Assembly (NCBI RefSeq): GCF_029379315.1
Contig: NZ_JAQYWQ010000057.1
Span: forward strand, 1 to 41,465
Direction of reading: 5' to 3'
Source: Nostoc sp. S13
Lineage (GTDB): Bacteria > Cyanobacteriota > Cyanobacteriia > Cyanobacteriales > Nostocaceae
DNA length: 41,465 nucleotides
Of the stretch, positions 36,636 to 41,465 are shown one piece after another (positions within the stretch are counted from its first letter, which is position 1; every line of letters starts with the position of its first letter). A program made the translations under genes and the position numbers. Below the pieces are notes generated by a model, which was not told the origin of the DNA, made no database searches, and was given only the letters and a program-made list of their open reading frames with translations.

Positions 36636-37412
36636 TTACATTTTTAGTAATGGTGGGTAAAATATCCCAATAATCATAAAGCTATTTTTATGAGTTTTTA
36701 GATTTCCCATGATAAAGTATAAATCTTTTTTGCTTAAAAACTCATCTTCTAGTTTTTGGCGTACTTTTTCTAAAGCCTCCTTTTCTTTATTGTCCATACT
36801 TGTTTCATTTGATCTATCTCTACAATTTCTATAAAGTTGTTGAATTTCCCAATCGCTTATTGTACAACGATGCTTATCTCCATCTTGAGACATAAACTCG
36901 TAACCAAAATTGTAAGGGATTTTATCTAACTGCACTGAAGGTTCAAACAAGTCTAGTTGATCCAATATTCCTTGTTGTTTTGGGTTCCATTCTCGTTCTG
37001 TCTCGTTACAAAAGTATTTTTTTATAGTTTGTGGTTTAATAATACCAAGAGACTTACCTTGTTCTTTAATCTCCCGAATAGATTTGAATTCCAGTGGCAG
37101 AACCAAGGCTTTTCGCTCTTCCCAGTTTTTGCGAGTATCAATTTTTCGTATTACTTCTATCGAAGAATCATCTATACGAAAACTTTCTTCTCTATAATCT
37201 TTGTCATTTCTTTCTATTTTAGCACTTATAATTGACCATCTTGGATAACGTTTATCAAAATCTAATTGACGAAACCGAATGGGATAAATGCGAATCCACT
37301 GAACTGGTTTCTCATCATCTAATAAAACTCCTGCTGTACAGACTGTTTCTTGATATTTGGTGCTAATTGAAGGGTATGTTTTAGTTGCAATTAAAATTTT
37401 CCTTCTTTCCAT
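36636..37412 (-). CDS. Uncharacterised protein paired with DUF488
   Basis: This encodes 258 residues. It opens MERRKILIATKTYPSISTKY, then VCTAGVLLDDEKPVQWIRIYPI, and ends in KKDLYFIMGNLKTHKNSFMIIGIF. GAGG lies seven bases before the ATG. There are no membrane segments or signal peptide and it is rich in charged residues. I recognise this only as a type of hypothetical protein often seen beside DUF488 genes; no enzymatic motif can be named. The neighbourhood has a toxin-antitoxin pair 1.7 kb away and two MITE/repeat elements, so a defence or mobile-DNA role is possible but unproven. Confidence 0.65.
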   Translation of the reverse strand: MERRKILIATKTYPSISTKYQETVCTAGVLLDDEKPVQWIRIYPIRFRQLDFDKRYPRWSIISAKIERNDKDYREESFRIDDSSIEVIRKIDTRKNWEERKALVLPLEFKSIREIKEQGKSLGIIKPQTIKKYFCNETEREWNPKQQGILDQLDLFEPSVQLDKIPYNFGYEFMSQDGDKHRCTISDWEIQQLYRNCRDRSNETSMDNKEKEALEKVRQKLEDEFLSKKDLYFIMGNLKTHKNSFMIIGIFYPPLLKM

Positions 37413-37728
37413 AGAACAACCTCTATATGAACTAACTCATTCTTTAGAGTGATATTATAGACACATTGGTAATTTCAGTATATTATCAAAGTTTTTCCAT
37501 TAGACTTATCCACAAATAAACCTCAAAATAGCTGAAACCCTTACATAGCTGGCTTTTTAGCTTATATAAAACAGGAACCTCTAAAACCCTCTCCAGAGCT
37601 AGGTTTCAGCCAAATAAAGTTCTCATTTCCGGATAAGTCTATTACATACTGGCAAAACTCTCAAAATTTTGGGAAATAATAAAGTAAGTCGAATATTATA
37701 CGACTGACCCAAATTCTTCTAGGAAAAT
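37413..37728. promoter_or_regulatory. Divergent region upstream of metH with MITE and palindrome
   Basis: It contains a TA-flanked MITE (37503-37639) and a 19-bp interrupted palindrome, AGTCGAATA-T-TATACGACT (37687-37705; eight of nine pairs match), 24 bp before the metH ATG. AGGA precedes the ATG. I found no cobalamin riboswitch features, such as a B12 box. Confidence 0.5.
37503..37639 (+). mobile_element. MITE, family B, flanked by TA, upstream of metH
   Basis: This 137-bp element has terminal inverted repeats GACTTATCC and GGATAAGTC, and subterminal GCTGAAACC with its complement GGTTTCAGC. The dinucleotide TA flanks both ends (37501-37502, 37640-37641). It is non-coding. The structure fits a non-autonomous IS630/Tc1-type element. 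It ends 90 bp before metH. Confidence 0.75.
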
Positions 37729-40700
37729 ATGACTCATCCTTTCCTTGAACGCCTGCGTAGTCCAGATAGCCCAGTCCTCGTCTTTGACGGGGCGATGGGA
37801 ACCAACTTACAAACTCAAAACCTCACTGCTGAAGACTTCGGCGGTCCACAGTATGAAGGTTGTAACGAATACTTAGTCCACACGAAACCCGAAGCTGTCG
37901 CTAAGGTTCACCGCGACTTTCTCGCGGCTGGTGCTGATGTGATTGAAACAGATACCTTTGGCAGTACGTCCCTGGTGCTGGCAGAATATGACTTAGCAGA
38001 CCAAGCCTACTACCTCAGTAAGACAGCCGCAGAATTGGCCAAGCGTGTGGCTGCGGAATTTTCCACGCCCGAAAAACCCCGGTTTGTAGCAGGTTCCATC
38101 GGCCCGACAACGAAACTTCCTACCTTGGGACATATTGACTTTGACACCATGAAAGCTACTTTTGCTGAACAAGCAGAAGCGCTGTGGGATGGTGGTGTCG
38201 ATTTATTTCTGGTGGAGACTTGCCAAGATGTGCTGCAAATTAAAGCGGCGCTGAATGGCATTGAAGAAGTGTTTGCCAAAAAAGGCGATCGCCGTCCGTT
38301 GATGGTGTCTGTGACAATGGAAAGCATGGGCACAATGTTGGTTGGTTCAGAAATCAGTGCTGTGTTGACAATTCTGGAACATTACCCAATTGACATTCTC
38401 GGTTTGAATTGCGCCACTGGCCCAGACTTGATGAAACCACATATCAAGTATCTGGCAGAACATTCACCTTTTATCGTTTCCTGTATTCCCAACGCGGGTT
38501 TACCTGAGAACGTCGGCGGTCAAGCGCACTACCGTTTGACACCGTTGGAATTACGGATGTCGCTGATGCATTTTGTTGAAGATTTGGGTGTCCAAGTGAT
38601 TGGGGGTTGCTGTGGGACGCGTCCAGAACACATTCAACAATTGGCAGAACTTGCTAAAGACTTGAAGCCAAAAGTTAGACACCCAAGTTTAGAACCCGCA
38701 GCAGCATCAATTTACACGACTCAGCCTTACGATCAAGATAATTCTTTCTTGATTGTCGGTGAACGTCTCAACGCCAGTGGTTCCAAGAAGTGCCGCGATT
38801 TGCTAAATGCGGAAGATTGGGATGGACTCGTTTCAATGGCGAGGGCGCAGGTAAAAGAAGGCGCACATATCCTTGATGTCAACGTGGATTATGTGGGACG
38901 CGACGGCGTGCGAGATATGCACGAATTAGTTTCGCGCATTGTGAATAATGTGACATTGCCTTTAATGCTTGACTCCACCGAATGGGAAAAGATGGAAGCA
39001 GGTTTAAAGGTTGCCGGTGGTAAGTGTTTGCTGAACTCCACCAACTACGAAGATGGGGAACAGCGCTTTTTGAAAGTGCTGGAGTTGGCGAAAAAGTACG
39101 GTGCTGGTGTAGTTATTGGTACTATCGATGAAGATGGGATGGCGCGGACAGCAGACAAAAAGTTTGCGATCGCACAACGCGCTTACCGTCAAGCTGTAGA
39201 ATATGGTATACCAGCCACAGAAATATTCTTTGATACCCTAGCTTTACCAATTTCCACCGGGATTGAAGAAGACCGAGAAAACGGTAAAGCCACAATTGAA
39301 TCTATCCGGCGAATTCGTCAAGGATTACCTGGATGTCATGTGATTTTGGGTGTTTCCAATATTTCCTTTGGTTTAAATCCAGCGTCACGAATGGTGCTGA
39401 ACTCAGTGTTTTTGCACGAGGCAACGACGGCGGGAATGGATGCAGCCATTGTCAGTGCTAACAAGATTTTACCGCTCTCGAAGATTGAGGAACGCCATCA
39501 ACAAATCTGTCGCCAGTTGATTTATGACGAGCGGAAATTTGAGGGTAACGTCTGCGTTTATGATCCCTTGGGAGAGCTTACCACAGTCTTTGCCGGGGTG
39601 ACGACAAAACGCGATCGCTCCTTAGATGAAAATCTCCCCATCCCAGAACGTCTCAAACGCCATATCATCGACGGCGAACGCATTGGCTTAGAAGAACATC
39701 TCACAAAAGCCCTAGAAGAATATCCCCCCTTAGAAATTATCAACACCTTCCTGCTAGATGGCATGAAAGTTGTCGGGGAATTATTCGGTTCTGGACAAAT
39801 GCAGTTACCCTTCGTCTTGCAATCTGCGGAAACCATGAAGGCGGCGGTGGCGTATTTAGAACCATTCATGGAAAAATCTGAATCTGGCAACAATGGTAAG
39901 GGAAGCTTTATCATTGCCACAGTCAAAGGCGATGTCCACGACATTGGTAAAAACTTGGTGGATATTATCTTATCCAACAACGGTTACAAGGTGATTAATT
40001 TGGGAATTAAACAGCCGGTGGAAAACATTATCAAAGCTTACGAACAGCACAAAGCTGATTGTATTGCTATGAGTGGTTTGCTGGTGAAATCCACCGCTTT
40101 CATGAAAGAGAACTTGGAGATATTTAACGAAAAGGGAATTAGTGTCCCTGTGATATTAGGTGGCGCGGCGTTGACTCCAAAATTTGTGTATGAAGATTGC
40201 CAAAAAACCTACAAAGGTAAGGTTGTTTATGGCAAAGATGCCTTTTCTGACTTGCACTTCATGGATAAATTAATGCCAGCAAAGGCCGCTGGTAACTGGG
40301 AAGATTTGCAGGGATTTTTGGATGAAGTTGAAACTGCTAAAATTTCGGTGAATGGTCATAAAGAACCAGTAACTACAACTGCTGAAAAAACAGCATCTGC
40401 TGAAAAAACAGCATCTGCTGAACCAAAACAACTAGATACGAGACGTTCTGATGCTGTGGCTGTAGATATTGAACGCCCAACACCGCCTTTCTGGGGAACG
40501 CAGTTATTGCAGCCTAGTGATATTCCCATTGAGGAAATATTCTGGCACTTGGATTTACAAGCTTTAATTGCTGGACAGTGGCAATTCCGCAAGCCAAAGG
40601 AACAATCTAAGGAAGAATATCAGGCTTTCTTAGCTGAGAAAGTTTACCCAGTTTTAGAAACTTGGAAACAGCGAATTATTGAAGAGAATCTGTTGCATCC

Positions 40701-41277
40701 GCAGGTGATTTATGGGTATTTCCCTTGTCAAGCTGAGGGGAATTCTCTACATATATATGACTCAGAGAACCAATCACAACAGGTTGCAATTTTTGAGTTT
40801 CCCAGACAGAAGTCGTTAAGGCGGCTGTGCATAGCAGATTACTTTGCACCAAAGGATTCGGGAATCATTGATGTCTTCCCGATGCAGGCGGTGACTGTAG
40901 GGGAGATTGCCACAGAGTTCGCTCAAAAGCTGTTTGCTGCGAATCAATACACCGATTATCTGTATTTCCACGGTATGGCGGTGCAGGTGGCGGAGGCGAT
41001 TGCTGAGTGGACACACGCCAGAATTCGCCGAGAGTTAGGTTTTACTGCTGAAGAACCCGACAATATTCGGGATATATTGGCACAGCGCTATCGTGGCTCC
41101 CGGTATAGTTTTGGGTATCCAGCTTGCCCGAATATCCAAGACCAGTATAAGCAACTGGAGTTATTGCAGACTGACAGGATTAACTTGTATATGGATGAAA
41201 GTGAACAACTTTATCCAGAACAGTCTACCACTGCGATTATTGCTTACCACCCACTAGCAAAATACTTCAGCGCATAA
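37729..41277 (+). CDS. metH: Cobalamin-dependent methionine synthase MetH
   Basis: This encodes 1182 residues. It transfers a methyl group from methyltetrahydrofolate to homocysteine through methylcobalamin. Modules in order: homocysteine-binding barrel ([11 protein letters not shown]; zinc ligands C228, C294, C295), pterin-binding barrel ([18 protein letters not shown]), four-helix cap, cobalamin domain with DVHDIGKN (cobalt ligand H737), and AdoMet-dependent reactivation domain ([16 protein letters not shown] to [16 protein letters not shown]). The linker before the reactivation domain contains AEKTAS twice, from an exact 18-bp tandem repeat at 40381-40416. Length is a little short of E. 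coli MetH (1227) but all domains are there. AGGA lies four bases before ATG. Confidence 0.97.
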   Translation: MTHPFLERLRSPDSPVLVFDGAMGTNLQTQNLTAEDFGGPQYEGCNEYLVHTKPEAVAKVHRDFLAAGADVIETDTFGSTSLVLAEYDLADQAYYLSKTAAELAKRVAAEFSTPEKPRFVAGSIGPTTKLPTLGHIDFDTMKATFAEQAEALWDGGVDLFLVETCQDVLQIKAALNGIEEVFAKKGDRRPLMVSVTMESMGTMLVGSEISAVLTILEHYPIDILGLNCATGPDLMKPHIKYLAEHSPFIVSCIPNAGLPENVGGQAHYRLTPLELRMSLMHFVEDLGVQVIGGCCGTRPEHIQQLAELAKDLKPKVRHPSLEPAAASIYTTQPYDQDNSFLIVGERLNASGSKKCRDLLNAEDWDGLVSMARAQVKEGAHILDVNVDYVGRDGVRDMHELVSRIVNNVTLPLMLDSTEWEKMEAGLKVAGGKCLLNSTNYEDGEQRFLKVLELAKKYGAGVVIGTIDEDGMARTADKKFAIAQRAYRQAVEYGIPATEIFFDTLALPISTGIEEDRENGKATIESIRRIRQGLPGCHVILGVSNISFGLNPASRMVLNSVFLHEATTAGMDAAIVSANKILPLSKIEERHQQICRQLIYDERKFEGNVCVYDPLGELTTVFAGVTTKRDRSLDENLPIPERLKRHIIDGERIGLEEHLTKALEEYPPLEIINTFLLDGMKVVGELFGSGQMQLPFVLQSAETMKAAVAYLEPFMEKSESGNNGKGSFIIATVKGDVHDIGKNLVDIILSNNGYKVINLGIKQPVENIIKAYEQHKADCIAMSGLLVKSTAFMKENLEIFNEKGISVPVILGGAALTPKFVYEDCQKTYKGKVVYGKDAFSDLHFMDKLMPAKAAGNWEDLQGFLDEVETAKISVNGHKEPVTTTAEKTASAEKTASAEPKQLDTRRSDAVAVDIERPTPPFWGTQLLQPSDIPIEEIFWHLDLQALIAGQWQFRKPKEQSKEEYQAFLAEKVYPVLETWKQRIIEENLLHPQVIYGYFPCQAEGNSLHIYDSENQSQQVAIFEFPRQKSLRRLCIADYFAPKDSGIIDVFPMQAVTVGEIATEFAQKLFAANQYTDYLYFHGMAVQVAEAIAEWTHARIRRELGFTAEEPDNIRDILAQRYRGSRYSFGYPACPNIQDQYKQLELLQTDRINLYMDESEQLYPEQSTTAIIAYHPLAKYFSA

Positions 41278-41282
41278 CCGAT

Positions 41283-41335
41283 ATCCCCTCTCTTTAATAA
41301 GGAGAGGGGTGCCCGAAGGGCGGGGTGAGGTTATT
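41283..41335 (+). terminator. Hairpin block after metH, likely terminator or repeat
   Basis: CCCCTCTC/GAGAGGGG around TTTAATAAG is followed by GCCCGAAGGGC and GGGGTGAGGTT. A related block lies at about 26680-26750 (CCCCTCTTTTTAGTAAGGAGAGGGG in parts, then GAGTGAGGTT), so it is a dispersed element. It may end metH transcription but lacks a strong T run. Confidence 0.45.
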
Positions 41336-41414
41336 ATTTTGTAGGCTAGACAATAGTCCAGAGGAGCGAGAATTATGACCAATTAAAACAGCACAACTAT
41401 AGGCAATAGCAATT

Positions 41415-41465
41415 ATTGAAGAAGAATTCAGAAGTCAGAATTCAGGAGTCAGAATCAAGACGCTC
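41415..41465 (-). repeat. Heptamer array at right window edge
   Basis: Positions 41415-41455 are the exact reverse complement of 34037-34077 (41 nt). The last 18 bases of the window are the reverse complement of 24-41. Both window edges thus stop in the same dispersed repeat family. Confidence 0.9.

Noticed and set aside
37413..37728. Cobalamin riboswitch upstream of metH
   Set aside because: I looked for the B12-box and its paired elements and did not see them; the space is mostly MITE.
1..41465. tRNA or rRNA genes
   Set aside because: No cloverleaf with a credible T-loop and no rRNA-like stretch was found when reading the spacers.

Overview
The window looks like chromosomal DNA of a filamentous, heterocyst-forming cyanobacterium of the Nostoc/Anabaena group. 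The evidence is frequent HIP1 octamers (GCGATCGC), many Nostoc-style intergenic repeats (tandem heptamers and short palindromes), a kaiABC clock cluster with a short KaiA, and a TolC-like gene next to kaiC where, as I recall, Anabaena has hgdD. All functional calls rest on reading motifs by eye; no database search was run.

Layout. 1-1400: a stand-alone TnpB gene with a structured right end that could encode its guide RNA. 1516-3459: an ArnT-like membrane glycosyltransferase. 3570-7073 (minus): a hybrid histidine kinase with degenerate receiver-like regions, divergent from kaiA-kaiB-kaiC (7476-10119). 10223-12415: TolC/HgdD-type outer-membrane protein, followed by a clear terminator. 13149-19424 (minus): a sugar-nucleotide and glycosyl-transfer group, made of a nucleotidyltransferase/degenerate phosphomutase fusion, a GT39-like membrane transferase and a GT2-GtrA protein, with a 51-residue excisionase-like HTH gene between the first two. 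19976-23400: a lipoprotein, a DUF1361 membrane protein, a heavily damaged baeRF-type pseudogene and small genes. 23615-25975 (minus): a PEP-synthase-like protein. 26939-28611: MgtC-like protein and RecF. 28865-31723 (minus): P2A Ca2+-type ATPase. 32194-33873: propeller plus transglutaminase protein. 34073-34980: small RHH-like gene and a MazF/PemK-type toxin-antitoxin pair. 35238-35867 (minus): DUF4126 gene with an in-frame stop. 36181-37412 (minus): an uncharacterised gene plus a DUF488 gene. 37729-41277: metH.

How it fits together. The best-defined unit is the clock: KaiC keeps its ATPase and phosphorylation residues at the same numbering as the Synechococcus protein, while KaiA lacks the usual N-terminal receiver-like domain. 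The neighbouring kinase, with CikA-like degenerate receivers, is a reasonable but untested clock partner. The second theme is envelope sugar transfer: polyprenyl-phosphate-sugar synthesis (GT2-GtrA) beside GT39/ArnT-like acceptor enzymes.

The main surprises are in genome plasticity. I see two TA-flanked MITEs of one family (20911-21035, 26460-26582) and a third TA-flanked MITE of another family upstream of metH (37503-37639). A 41-nt exact inverted repeat (34037-34077 and 41415-41455) is built of heptamers, and a related array lies at the left edge. There are also intergenic-type repeats translated in frame inside two enzymes, direct repeats flanking mgtC, and two genes broken by visible lesions. 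The candidate least explained by known functions is the 36181-37412 gene pair.
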